Part shown: in pieces, positions 10,153 to 18,097 of the stretch
Position numbering within the stretch: position 1 is the stretch's first letter
How the letters are laid out: each line of letters opens with the position of its first letter
From: Bradyrhizobium sp. 170
Lineage (GTDB): Bacteria > Pseudomonadota > Alphaproteobacteria > Rhizobiales > Xanthobacteraceae
Reading direction: 5' to 3'
DNA: 64,000 bases
Assembly: GCF_023101085.1 (NCBI RefSeq)
Contig: NZ_CP064703.1
Coordinates: forward strand, 5,146,001 to 5,210,000
Position numbers and translations under genes: made by a program
Notes under the pieces: model-generated
What the model was told of the DNA's origin: nothing
What the model saw: the letters and a program-made list of their open reading frames with translations, nothing else
The model's database searches: none

Positions 10153-10511
10153 ATTCGTGCTTGTCTTGAAACGTCATCCGAGACCCGGCGCCTGGAATCA
10201 ATAACACGGAACCGGATCGGCATTGAAGGGAGTATGACGACGTGCCTACCCCGCCATTGCGGAGAATACCACAACGATAACGCGGACGGTTTCAGCAGCG
10301 GACATTTGCTCAGCCTCGTGACGTGCTTAGCCAGCCAATTGCGGCAGTGGAAGAGCCGGTCTACGGCATAACCGGAAATGCAGCGGTCTTTCCCAGCGCA
10401 ATGGCGAGGGTCGCGGGAAAAGATCGGCAGGCCGGGAACGGTCTCACCCAGATCGCGTTGCTCGGGAAGGAGCTGGGGCAAGTCATCAACCTGCAATCGC
10501 GGAGAAATAAG
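10153..10511. other. Non-coding gap between divergent rlmE and phasin genes
   Basis: About 360 bases that should hold the promoters of both divergent genes. I found no convincing protein gene. An open frame starting at 10234 has its purine-rich box only one base from the ATG, which is too close. No repeat or clear palindrome was seen. Confidence 0.5.
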
Positions 10512-11141
10512 ATGGCAAACCCACGCCAAGAGGAAAGGTCTACGCAAGGCATGGAAGACGCAGCCCGTCGCGCCGGCGAGAGGGCTGCCGAACAGACCGG
10601 CCGTTTAGGTCAAACTGCTGCCGAGCAGACGACGCGTGTCGGGCAGGCTGCGGCTGCGGCCGGAGAGGAAGTGGCTCGGGCAAGTGGTAATCTGCTCAAG
10701 CAAAACGCCGAGACATTCCAGAACGCCTGGCGCTCCGGGCTGGAAATGGCGACCTCGGTCATGGGCCGGTCTACCGAGCAATTTGGCCGCACGCTCGGCT
10801 TGTCCGGCGACGGGGTGCAACAGGCGACCGAACGGTCGGCCCGCAACGCCCAAACCATACTTTACACCAGCACCGCCGCTGCCAAAGTGATGGGTGGAAT
10901 GTCTCAAGAGTACCTCCAGTTGGTTCGGCGCCAGGTCGAGAAGAACATGGACCACATGCATGAACTATGGGCCTGCCGAACTCCTCACGATTTTGTAGCC
11001 ATACAAAGTGACATGGTGCGTGAGACCGTGGAAACTGTTCTGGAGAGCAGCCATCGGATAGCCGACATGTCGCTCAAAGTGGCCGACGATGCCGGAAAGC
11101 AGATCAACCAGAATATGGAAGAGATCCGGCGAGCCGCCTAG
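10512..11141 (+). CDS. Phasin-family protein
   Basis: A 209-residue, almost entirely helical protein. The first 60 residues are Ala/Glu/Gln/Arg-rich heptad-like sequence (ARRAGERAAEQTGRLGQTAA). The phasin domain follows, including LLKQNAETFQNAWRSGLEMA and DFVAIQSDMVRETVETVL. It should bind the surface of polyhydroxyalkanoate granules. The chosen ATG has GGAGAAATAAG before it; the frame is open for 63 codons upstream without phasin character. An 11-base perfect inverted repeat follows the stop and probably ends transcription. Confidence 0.85.
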   Translation: MANPRQEERSTQGMEDAARRAGERAAEQTGRLGQTAAEQTTRVGQAAAAAGEEVARASGNLLKQNAETFQNAWRSGLEMATSVMGRSTEQFGRTLGLSGDGVQQATERSARNAQTILYTSTAAAKVMGGMSQEYLQLVRRQVEKNMDHMHELWACRTPHDFVAIQSDMVRETVETVLESSHRIADMSLKVADDAGKQINQNMEEIRRAA

Positions 11142-11163
11142 CGCTGTCCGCGGTCGGACCTAA

Positions 11164-11194
11164 CGAAGAGCGGCTGACTCTCTGCCGCTCTTCG
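11164..11194. terminator. Bidirectional stem-loop between phasin and ppx
   Basis: Perfect 11-base arms CGAAGAGCGGC and GCCGCTCTTCG with a 9-base loop, lying exactly between two convergent genes. There is no T-run. This fits a shared transcription end or mRNA 3' barrier. Confidence 0.55.
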
Positions 11195-11202
11195 CTCGCG
11201 CA

Positions 11203-12249
11203 TTAGCACGCGCGGAGCGCGCCGTCCTCGCGCATCATCTCGACCAGCATGCCTTCGCGCAGGCCCCGGTCGGCGACGCGCAGCCGCGGCAGCGGGAAGG
11301 CATCGCGGATCGCGTCGAGAATGGCGCAGCCGGCCAGCACCAGATCGGCGCGCTCGACGCTGATGCAATTATTGTTGGCGCGCTCCTGATAGCTCATGCC
11401 GCGCAGCCGCTGGATCACCGTGGTGACGTCGGAACCGTTCATCCAGATGCCATCGATGCGGCGGCGATCGTAACGCGCCAGATTGAGATGGACGCCGGCG
11501 AGCGTCGTCACGGTGCCCGAGGTGCCCAGCATGTGCATGTCGCGCAAATCCGTGCCGTGCTCGGCCGCGAACGGCGCGACATACTGCGCGACCTCGCGCA
11601 CCATTTTCCCATAGGATTCCGTGGTGACATCCCTGCCGCCGAAGTGCTCGGCGAGCGTGACAACGCCGAGCGGGATCGACATCCAGGCCTTGATCCGCGG
11701 CGGCGCATTCTGCTCTTCCGGATCGCGCTCGATCCGCACCAATTCGGTCGAGCCGCCGCCGATATCGAACAGGATTGCGCCCCGCCCTCTTGCGTCGAGC
11801 AGCGGCGAGCAGCCGATCACGGCAAGTGTCGCCTCGGTCTCGCGATCGATCACCTCAAGGCGGATGCCGGTCTCGCTCGCGACGCGGGCGCGAAAGCTGT
11901 CGGCATTGGCGGCGGCGCGGCAGGCTTCGGTTGCGATCAGCCGCAGACGGTGGGCCTTGCGGTAGCGGATCTTGTCGCTGCAGATGCTGAGCGCCGCGAT
12001 GGCGCGGTCGATCGCCGCCTCGCTGATGGAACCGGTCGCAGAAATGCCTTCGCCGAGCCGGATGATCCGCGAAAACGAATCCACGACGCGAAAACTGTCG
12101 CCGGCCGGACTGGCGATCAAAAGCCGGCAATTATTGGTGCCAAGGTCGAGCGCGGCATAGACACCGTTTGCCGTGGCCGCCACAACCGACCCTGACGGGC
12201 TTGCGCAGGCCTCAAGACCCGCGCGCAGCCGCGTATCGTCATTCATCAA
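11203..12249 (-). CDS. Ppx/GppA-family phosphatase
   Basis: A 348-residue ASKHA-fold enzyme of the exopolyphosphatase / guanosine pentaphosphate phosphohydrolase family. The phosphate-1 loop is DLGTNNCRL (35-43) and the phosphate-2 loop FDIGGGSTEL (161-170). The protein is the short form without the C-terminal HD domain of E. coli Ppx. It may hydrolyse polyphosphate or pppGpp, so it belongs to phosphate or stringent-response metabolism. Two ATG codons lie side by side at the start. Which of the two reactions it prefers cannot be told. Confidence 0.88.
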   Translation of the reverse strand: MMNDDTRLRAGLEACASPSGSVVAATANGVYAALDLGTNNCRLLIASPAGDSFRVVDSFSRIIRLGEGISATGSISEAAIDRAIAALSICSDKIRYRKAHRLRLIATEACRAAANADSFRARVASETGIRLEVIDRETEATLAVIGCSPLLDARGRGAILFDIGGGSTELVRIERDPEEQNAPPRIKAWMSIPLGVVTLAEHFGGRDVTTESYGKMVREVAQYVAPFAAEHGTDLRDMHMLGTSGTVTTLAGVHLNLARYDRRRIDGIWMNGSDVTTVIQRLRGMSYQERANNNCISVERADLVLAGCAILDAIRDAFPLPRLRVADRGLREGMLVEMMREDGALRAC

Positions 12250-12453
12250 AACTGTCTTTCCGCGGCCGCTTCCGGCCGCCGAAGAAAATTACCGTTCACG
12301 GAAACTTTAGCAGCGCCAAGGGGCTACGCAACAACCCATCACATAGGACTATGCCCAATCAGGCGTTGTCGGGCATGACGCAGTGCGTTATCTCAGCGGG
12401 AACCCGCGGAACCCTATAAATCCAAGAAAATCCAGCATTTCAGGTGTTTTTCG

Positions 12454-14826
12454 ATGCAAGATCACACGTCGGCCTCCTCCCTGGACAACGCTATCGCACT
12501 GCAAAAATACGGGGTGGGGCAGCCTGTGCGCCGCAAGGAAGACGACACGCTGGTGCGCGGCAAGGGCAAATACACCGACGATTTCACCCTGCCCGGCCAG
12601 GCCTATTGCTGGATGGTGCGCTCCAGCCATGCCCACGGGATCATCAAGGGGATCGGCACCGCCGCCGCCAAGGCTATGCCGGGCGTGCTCGGCGTCTGGA
12701 CCGGCAAGGACCTGGAAGCCGCCGGTTATAACCCCTTCACCTGCGGCCTGCCCTTGAAGAGCCGCGACGGCTCGCCGCTGTTGCAGACCAACCGTCCGGC
12801 GCTGGCGACCGACAAGGTGCGCTTTGTCGGCGACCCCATTGCCTTTGTGGTCGCGGAAACGCTGGCGCAGGCGCGCGATGCGGCGGAGGCCGTCGAACTC
12901 GACATCGAGCCTTTGCCCGCCGTGACCGATGCGGCTGAAGCGACCAAGCCCGGTGCGCCGCTGCTCTACGATCACATCCCGAACAACGTCGCGCTCGATT
13001 ATCACTATGGCGACATCGCCAAAATCGACGCGGCGTTTGCCAGCGCTGCGCATGTGACCAAGCTCGACATCGTCAACACCCGCGTTGCCGTGGTGTCGAT
13101 GGAGCCGCGCGTGGCGCTGGCGGCCTACGACAAGGCGGCCGAACGCTTCACGCTGCAGGTGGCGACGCAGGGCGTCTCCGGCAACAAGGTGACGCTGGCG
13201 AAAATCCTCAACGTGCCGAACGACAAGGTTCGCATCCTGACCGCCAATGTCGGCGGCTCCTTCGGCATGAAGAACGTCAGCTATCCCGAATATACCTGCA
13301 TCCTGCATGCGGCGAAGATCTTGGGCCGTCCGGTGAAGTGGACCGACGAGCGCTCGACGAGTTTTCTGTCCGACAGCCACGGCCGCGCGCAGCTCATGCA
13401 CGCCGAACTGGCGCTGGATGCCGAGGGCAAGTTTCTCGCGGTGCGCCTGCAGGGCTACGGCAATCTCGGCGCCTACATCACCGGCGTCGCACCGGGCCCG
13501 CTGTCGCTCAACACCGGCAAGAATCTCGCCAGCGTCTATCGCACGCCGCTGCTCGGCGTCGACATCAAGACGGTGTTGACCAACACCACGCTGATGGGCG
13601 CCTATCGCGGGGCCGGCCGGCCCGAAGCCAACTACTACATGGAACGGCTGATCGACCGCGCCGCCGACGAGATGGGCATCAACCGGCTGACGCTGCGCAA
13701 GCGTAACTTCATCAAGCCGTCGCAACTGCCGTTCGCGGCGGCCTCAGGCGTCACCTATGACAGCGGCGATTTCGCGGGCGTCTTCAACAAGGCGCTGGAG
13801 ATTTCCGATCACGCCAATTTTGCGAAGCGGAAGAAGGAGAGCAAGAAGAGCGGCAAGCTGCGCGGCATCGCCGTCGGCTCCTATCTGGAAGTAACCGCGC
13901 CGCCGAGCGGCGAACTCGGCAAGATCACGTTTGAGCCGGATGGTTCGGTGAAGCTGACGACCGGCACGCTCGATTACGGCCAGGGCCACGCCACGCCGTT
14001 CGCGCAGGTGCTGTCGGCGCAGCTCGGCGTTCCCTTCGACAAGGTGACGATGGAGCAGAACGACAGCGATCTCGTCCGCTTCGGCAACGGCACCGGCGGC
14101 TCGCGCTCGATCACGGCGACGGGTCAGGCGATCGTGGAGGCTTCCGCGCTCGTGATCGCAAAAGGCAAGCAGGCCGCCGCGCATCTGATGGAGGCGTCCG
14201 AAGGCGATATCGAATTTGCCAGTGGCCGCTTCACCATCGCCGGCACTGATCGGTCGATCGGCATCATGGAGCTGGCGCAGCGCCTGCGCGAAGGCAAGAT
14301 GCCCGAGGGCGTGCCGCTGTCGCTCGACGTCGACCACGCCACCAAGGATACGCCGTCCACCTTCCCTAATGGCTGCCATGTCGCGGAAGTGGAAATCGAT
14401 CCCGAGACCGGCGTCGTGCAAATCGTGCGCTATTTCGCGGTCAATGATTTCGGCACCGTGGTCAATCCGATGATCGTCGCCGGCCAGTTGCATGGCGGCG
14501 TGGCGCAAGGCATCGGCCAGGCGCTGATGGAGGAAGTCAGCTACGATTCAAGCGGCCAGCCGATCACCGGCTCGTTCATGGACTATGCGCTGCCGCGCGC
14601 GGAGGACATCCCGCCGATGGAAGTCGGCGACCACCCCTCGCCCGCAAAATCCAATCCGCTGGGCACCAAAGGCTGCGGCGAGGCCGGCTGTGCCGGCAGC
14701 CTCGTCTGCATCGTCAACGCGGTGGTCGACGCGCTGTCGGACTACGGCATCACCCATATCGATATGCCCTTGACGCCGGAGCGGGTGTGGCGGGCGATCC
14801 AGGATGCGAAGGCGAAGGCGGCGTGA
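12454..14826 (+). CDS. Molybdopterin-binding subunit of a xanthine dehydrogenase/CO dehydrogenase-family enzyme
   Basis: A 790-residue large subunit of a molybdenum hydroxylase. The aldehyde oxidase a/b hammerhead domain covers about residues 30-135, followed by the two molybdopterin-binding domains. The active-site loop reads GAYRGAGRP (382-390) rather than the AYxCSFR loop of true CO dehydrogenase, so this is not form I CoxL. The catalytic glutamate lies in KGCGEAG (E743). No iron-sulphur or FAD subunit is encoded on either side, which is unusual for this family. It may oxidise an aldehyde, a purine or another N-heterocycle. The substrate is unknown. Confidence 0.85.
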   Translation: MQDHTSASSLDNAIALQKYGVGQPVRRKEDDTLVRGKGKYTDDFTLPGQAYCWMVRSSHAHGIIKGIGTAAAKAMPGVLGVWTGKDLEAAGYNPFTCGLPLKSRDGSPLLQTNRPALATDKVRFVGDPIAFVVAETLAQARDAAEAVELDIEPLPAVTDAAEATKPGAPLLYDHIPNNVALDYHYGDIAKIDAAFASAAHVTKLDIVNTRVAVVSMEPRVALAAYDKAAERFTLQVATQGVSGNKVTLAKILNVPNDKVRILTANVGGSFGMKNVSYPEYTCILHAAKILGRPVKWTDERSTSFLSDSHGRAQLMHAELALDAEGKFLAVRLQGYGNLGAYITGVAPGPLSLNTGKNLASVYRTPLLGVDIKTVLTNTTLMGAYRGAGRPEANYYMERLIDRAADEMGINRLTLRKRNFIKPSQLPFAAASGVTYDSGDFAGVFNKALEISDHANFAKRKKESKKSGKLRGIAVGSYLEVTAPPSGELGKITFEPDGSVKLTTGTLDYGQGHATPFAQVLSAQLGVPFDKVTMEQNDSDLVRFGNGTGGSRSITATGQAIVEASALVIAKGKQAAAHLMEASEGDIEFASGRFTIAGTDRSIGIMELAQRLREGKMPEGVPLSLDVDHATKDTPSTFPNGCHVAEVEIDPETGVVQIVRYFAVNDFGTVVNPMIVAGQLHGGVAQGIGQALMEEVSYDSSGQPITGSFMDYALPRAEDIPPMEVGDHPSPAKSNPLGTKGCGEAGCAGSLVCIVNAVVDALSDYGITHIDMPLTPERVWRAIQDAKAKAA

Positions 14827-14854
14827 GCGCTCCACTACTAGCCATATAGAAAAC

Positions 14855-14959
14855 TGTCATCGCCCGCGAAGGCGGGCGATCCAGTATACCAGAGACGTTT
14901 GCGATAGGATCGAGAGGCCGCGGCGTACTGGATGCCCCGCCTTCGCGGGGCATGACGAC
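14855..14959. repeat. Palindromic intergenic repeat, family A, copy 2
   Basis: Two hairpins flank a shared core (ccagtat, ccagagacg, ggccgcggcgtactgg): the left has arms atcgcccgc and gcgggcgat, the right (14932-14953) has arms ATGCCCCG and CGGGGCAT. Compared with copy 1 near 0.5 kb, the right stem differs at its outer bases on both arms together, so pairing is kept. It fills the gap before the rhodanese gene end. Confidence 0.8.
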
Positions 14960-15013
14960 TGGTGGATTGATGAGCCAAGCCCGGCCATAACCGAGCCGCC
15001 TGTTCGCTATTGA

Positions 15014-15394
15014 TCACACCTTCTCGACCGCGCCGCCGCTTTCGGCCCAGCCCTTGAAGCCACCGAGATTGCGCACGTCCTTGTAGCCCATGTCCTGCAG
15101 CGTCTTGCCGGCAAGCGCGGACCGACCGCCGGAGGCGCAGTAGACGATCACGGTTTTCTCCCGATCGAATGCATTGTCATAATAAGGGCTGTCAGGATCC
15201 GCCTTGAACTCGAGCATGCCGCGCGCGACGTGTTTCGCGCCCTGAACCTTGCCGGTGCTCTGTAGCTCAAGCCCGTCACGCACATCGACCACCAGGACCT
15301 GGCCGCGCTCGATCAGGGCTTTCGCGTCTTGTGGGCTGATGGCTGGAACGGAGCTGTTAGCCGCTGCAAGTAAATCCTTCACTGAACTCGGCAT
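15014..15394 (-). CDS. Rhodanese-like sulfurtransferase
   Basis: A 126-residue single-domain rhodanese. The persulfide-carrying cysteine is C86 in CASGGRS, and the fold's opening (VLVVDVRDGLE) and closing (GFKGWAESGG) segments are present. Such proteins move sulfane sulphur to acceptors such as cyanide or thiols. There is no signal peptide, so it is probably cytoplasmic. The start has GGGAGAATACG before it. Its divergent neighbour is an AraC regulator, with a shared upstream region of about 200 bases, but a regulatory link is only positional. Confidence 0.9.
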   Translation of the reverse strand: MPSSVKDLLAAANSSVPAISPQDAKALIERGQVLVVDVRDGLELQSTGKVQGAKHVARGMLEFKADPDSPYYDNAFDREKTVIVYCASGGRSALAGKTLQDMGYKDVRNLGGFKGWAESGGAVEKV

Positions 15395-15590
15395 CGTATT
15401 CTCCCGTATGCTGTTTTATCGTTAGGTACAGATAATGTGCGCAGTATGTGGCGAAGCTTGGCCAATAGCGCAATGACCACGGCTCCAGGAAGCTTTGCCG
15501 CGACGCTATGGCGCTTGACTGGAGCGTGCATTCTGAAAAGCTTTCGCCCAGCCCGCAGGCGCGCCGACAGCAGGAATTTGGGATCAGATT

Positions 15591-16652
15591 GTGGACGTAT
15601 TGTCGGAAGTCCTGCGCGTCGTCCGTTTGTCCGGAACGATTCATTTTCGCGCGGAATTCACGCATCCGTGGGCCATTCTTTCATCCCCGCCGGCGCTGCT
15701 TGCGGCGCGCCTGCAATCCTCCGAAGGATCGGTGACACCGTTTCATGTGGTCACTGAGGGCAATTGCCTGGTGACATCGGGGGCATTGCCGCCAATCCAC
15801 ATCGAAAGCGGCGACGTGATCGTGTTCCCGCGCGGCGACCAGCATGTGATGGCCAGCGACCCTGAACTGGCGCCTGTCCCGATACAGGACATCTATTCGC
15901 AGCCGTCCGCGGAGCGGATCACGGTCGTGAATCACGGCGGCGGCGGCCCGCCGGCGCGCTTCATCTGCGGCTTTCTGCACGCCGATCAGCGGTTCGATCC
16001 GCTGCTGAAATCGCTGCCGGCGATTCTTTGCGTCCGCTCGCGCGAAGACGCCCTTACGCTCGAGACGCTGGACGCCACCGGAAGGCGTGTGCAGGCGATC
16101 ACGCATCCGCAGGAGAAGGAGTGGTGGCGGGCGTCGGTGCGCTACCTGATGAGCGAAACCGCGACGCCGGGTCCCGGCAATCGTGCCGTGCTGGCGCGAT
16201 TGGCCGAGTCGCTTTTCCTCGAGCTGCTGCGGTGGCAGTTGCAGTTTGCGACACAGGGCCATGGCGGCGGATGGCTGGCGGGCCTGCATGATCCCCAGGT
16301 GGGTCCCGCGCTCACCCTGCTTCATGCGCAGCCGGAACGGCCGTGGACCGTTGAAGCGCTTGCAAGGGAAGTCGGGGTCTCGCGTGCGGCGCTCGCCAAA
16401 CGATTCGTCGAACTGGTCGGCGAGTCGCCGATCCAGTATCTCGCGGGCTGGCGGATGCATTTGGCCCAGCACCTGCTGCAAGACAGCACGCTTGGCGTGG
16501 CCGAGATCGCCGGACGCGTCGGATATGACTCCGACGCGGCTTTCAACCGGGCGTTCCGGCGGGTGGTCGGCTCGCCGCCCGCTACATGGCGGCAGGCCAG
16601 GGAGGAACAGCCTCTCGCGGCGGATGGATTGCCGGGTCAAGCCCGGCAATAG
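15591..16652 (+). CDS. AraC-family transcription regulator with cupin sensor
   Basis: A 353-residue regulator. The N-terminal half is a cupin-like sensing domain (HIESGDVIVFPRGDQHVM) of the Cupin_6 type. The C-terminal 100 residues carry two helix-turn-helix motifs, the first at EALAREVGVSRAALAKRF and the second ending in the family signature AEIAGRVGYDSDAAFNRAF. It starts with GTG; GGGA lies about seven bases upstream. The last dozen residues run into a palindromic sequence (gccgggtcaagcccggc), so the C-terminus may have been lengthened by a repeat. Targets are unknown; related proteins often control nearby oxidoreductase genes. Confidence 0.88.
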   Translation: MDVLSEVLRVVRLSGTIHFRAEFTHPWAILSSPPALLAARLQSSEGSVTPFHVVTEGNCLVTSGALPPIHIESGDVIVFPRGDQHVMASDPELAPVPIQDIYSQPSAERITVVNHGGGGPPARFICGFLHADQRFDPLLKSLPAILCVRSREDALTLETLDATGRRVQAITHPQEKEWWRASVRYLMSETATPGPGNRAVLARLAESLFLELLRWQLQFATQGHGGGWLAGLHDPQVGPALTLLHAQPERPWTVEALAREVGVSRAALAKRFVELVGESPIQYLAGWRMHLAQHLLQDSTLGVAEIAGRVGYDSDAAFNRAFRRVVGSPPATWRQAREEQPLAADGLPGQARQ

Positions 16653-16661
16653 CACGTCGTG

Positions 16662-17456
16662 TTACGCCGCAGCCTGCTCGCGCGGCTGGTAGATCGCGAC
16701 GTGATGGCAATGCGCCAGTGGCGTCTTGCCGTTGGCAACCACCAGCGCGTCGAGCTCGACGAAGCGGTGGCCCTTCTTGTCGTAATTGCCGATGACCTTT
16801 GCGCGGGCCGTGATCACGTCACCGATCCTTGCCGCGGAAAGAAGCTGCATGCGGCTGCCGACGTGAATCCATGGCCCCAGAATGGCGTTGTCGACCAGCG
16901 CCCGGTTCATCACCCGCTGCAGCAGGCCGGGATGACCGAGACCTTCCCTGGCGTAGATCGGATCGGCTTCCCTGATATTTCTGAGATATTCACTGGCCGC
17001 ACCGTCCGCCCAGTCGAGCGGCGTGGTGCCGAGCCATTTACCGACTTCGTAGGAAGCAGCGCTGACGGGCTTGCGCTCTGCCACGGCTACAACTTCCGAG
17101 TAGTCCGCAATCGAAACAGCCGGCGCAGATGCCGGCAATGACGCCGTGCCAGTGGCGCAAGGCTCGCCGCGGCTCTGCACTTCTATCGAAAGCACGCCAT
17201 TGCTTTCCTCCGCCGCCAGCTCCGCGAGTTCGCCATCATAGACCGGCTTGATGAAACGGGCGTCGATCAGGCCGCGTTCGAGGAAAGCGCGGCCCCATTT
17301 TGCGACCGGCTGATGCATCATGTAGGCCATCACGTCCACGCCCGGGACCAGCCCACCCGAGAATCCGAACCGCTTTGCCACGGTGTCGTCATGCATCTTG
17401 TTTTCGGATTGTTTGGCGGTGTTGTAGGCCTGGACGCGATACGGCTCGATAGTCAT
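16662..17456 (-). CDS. MaoC-like hotdog-fold protein
   Basis: A 264-residue protein that appears to contain two hotdog folds. Segments such as SENKMHDDTVAKRFGFSGG and LVPGVDVMAYMMHQ in the first half and IHVGSRMQLLSAARIGDVI in the second resemble MaoC-type enoyl-CoA hydratases and related thioesterases. The usual D-x4-H dyad is not obvious, so hydratase activity is uncertain. The start has GAGGAAACCGGC before it. It stands alone and converges on the AraC gene with under ten bases between the stops. An acyl-CoA-related role is the best guess. Confidence 0.65.
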   Translation of the reverse strand: MTIEPYRVQAYNTAKQSENKMHDDTVAKRFGFSGGLVPGVDVMAYMMHQPVAKWGRAFLERGLIDARFIKPVYDGELAELAAEESNGVLSIEVQSRGEPCATGTASLPASAPAVSIADYSEVVAVAERKPVSAASYEVGKWLGTTPLDWADGAASEYLRNIREADPIYAREGLGHPGLLQRVMNRALVDNAILGPWIHVGSRMQLLSAARIGDVITARAKVIGNYDKKGHRFVELDALVVANGKTPLAHCHHVAIYQPREQAAA

Positions 17457-17599
17457 GCCGGTTTCCTCTTATTCTTGGTTGTTTTCAGCCATTTATCGTA
17501 CGCAAGGAATGTATCGTGGCAAGCGTGTTCCCACCCCTGTTTTCCTCGCATTCGGGCATCGAATAGGCTACCACGCGGGAAAGAAGACACCGCTGAGAT

Positions 17600-18094
17600 A
17601 TGCCTGAATTGAACCCCACCCGCATCTATGTCGATGCCGACGCCTGCCCGGTGAAGGACGAGATCTATCGCGTCGCGATCCGGCACCGCTTGCCGGTCAG
17701 CGTGGTCGCGGGCAATTTCATCCGCGTGCCGCAGGATCCGCTGATCGAGCGCATCGCCGCCGGTTCCGGAATGGATGCCGCCGACGATTGGATCGCCGAG
17801 CGCGCGGGCAAAGGCGACATCGTCATCACATCGGATATCCCGCTCGCCAGCCGCTGCGTGAAATCGGGCGCTGAGGTGATCGCACCGAATGGCAAGCCGT
17901 TTACCGAACAATCGATCGGCATGACGCTGGCGGTACGCAATCTGATGACCGACCTGCGCTCATCGGGCGAAGTCACCGGCGGTCCGAAATCCTACTCCCC
18001 GCGCGACCGCTCGGCATTTTTGTCGGCGCTCGACCAAACCATCCGCCGCATCCAGCGCCAGCAGGCGCAACAGCCTGCGCCAAATCAGGATTGA
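17600..18094 (+). CDS. YaiI/YqxD family protein (DUF188, UPF0178)
   Basis: A 164-residue member of the widespread YaiI/YqxD family. The signature [13 protein letters not shown] near the N-terminus has three aspartates positioned like a PIN-type nuclease site, and [14 protein letters not shown] follows near residue 80. Structural relation to PIN domains suggests nuclease activity, but the cellular role is not established. It precedes the ABC-F gene by three bases and is probably translated from the same mRNA. Confidence 0.9.
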   Translation: MPELNPTRIYVDADACPVKDEIYRVAIRHRLPVSVVAGNFIRVPQDPLIERIAAGSGMDAADDWIAERAGKGDIVITSDIPLASRCVKSGAEVIAPNGKPFTEQSIGMTLAVRNLMTDLRSSGEVTGGPKSYSPRDRSAFLSALDQTIRRIQRQQAQQPAPNQD

Positions 18095-18097
18095 ACG

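Noticed and set aside
10234..10371. Short frame starting MTTCLPRH in the rlmE-phasin gap
   Set aside because: The purine-rich box is only one base from the ATG, and the product shows no recognisable feature.
12454..14826. Reading the molybdopterin subunit as carbon monoxide dehydrogenase CoxL
   Set aside because: The active-site loop is AYRGAGR, not AYxCSFR, and coxM/coxS partners are absent.
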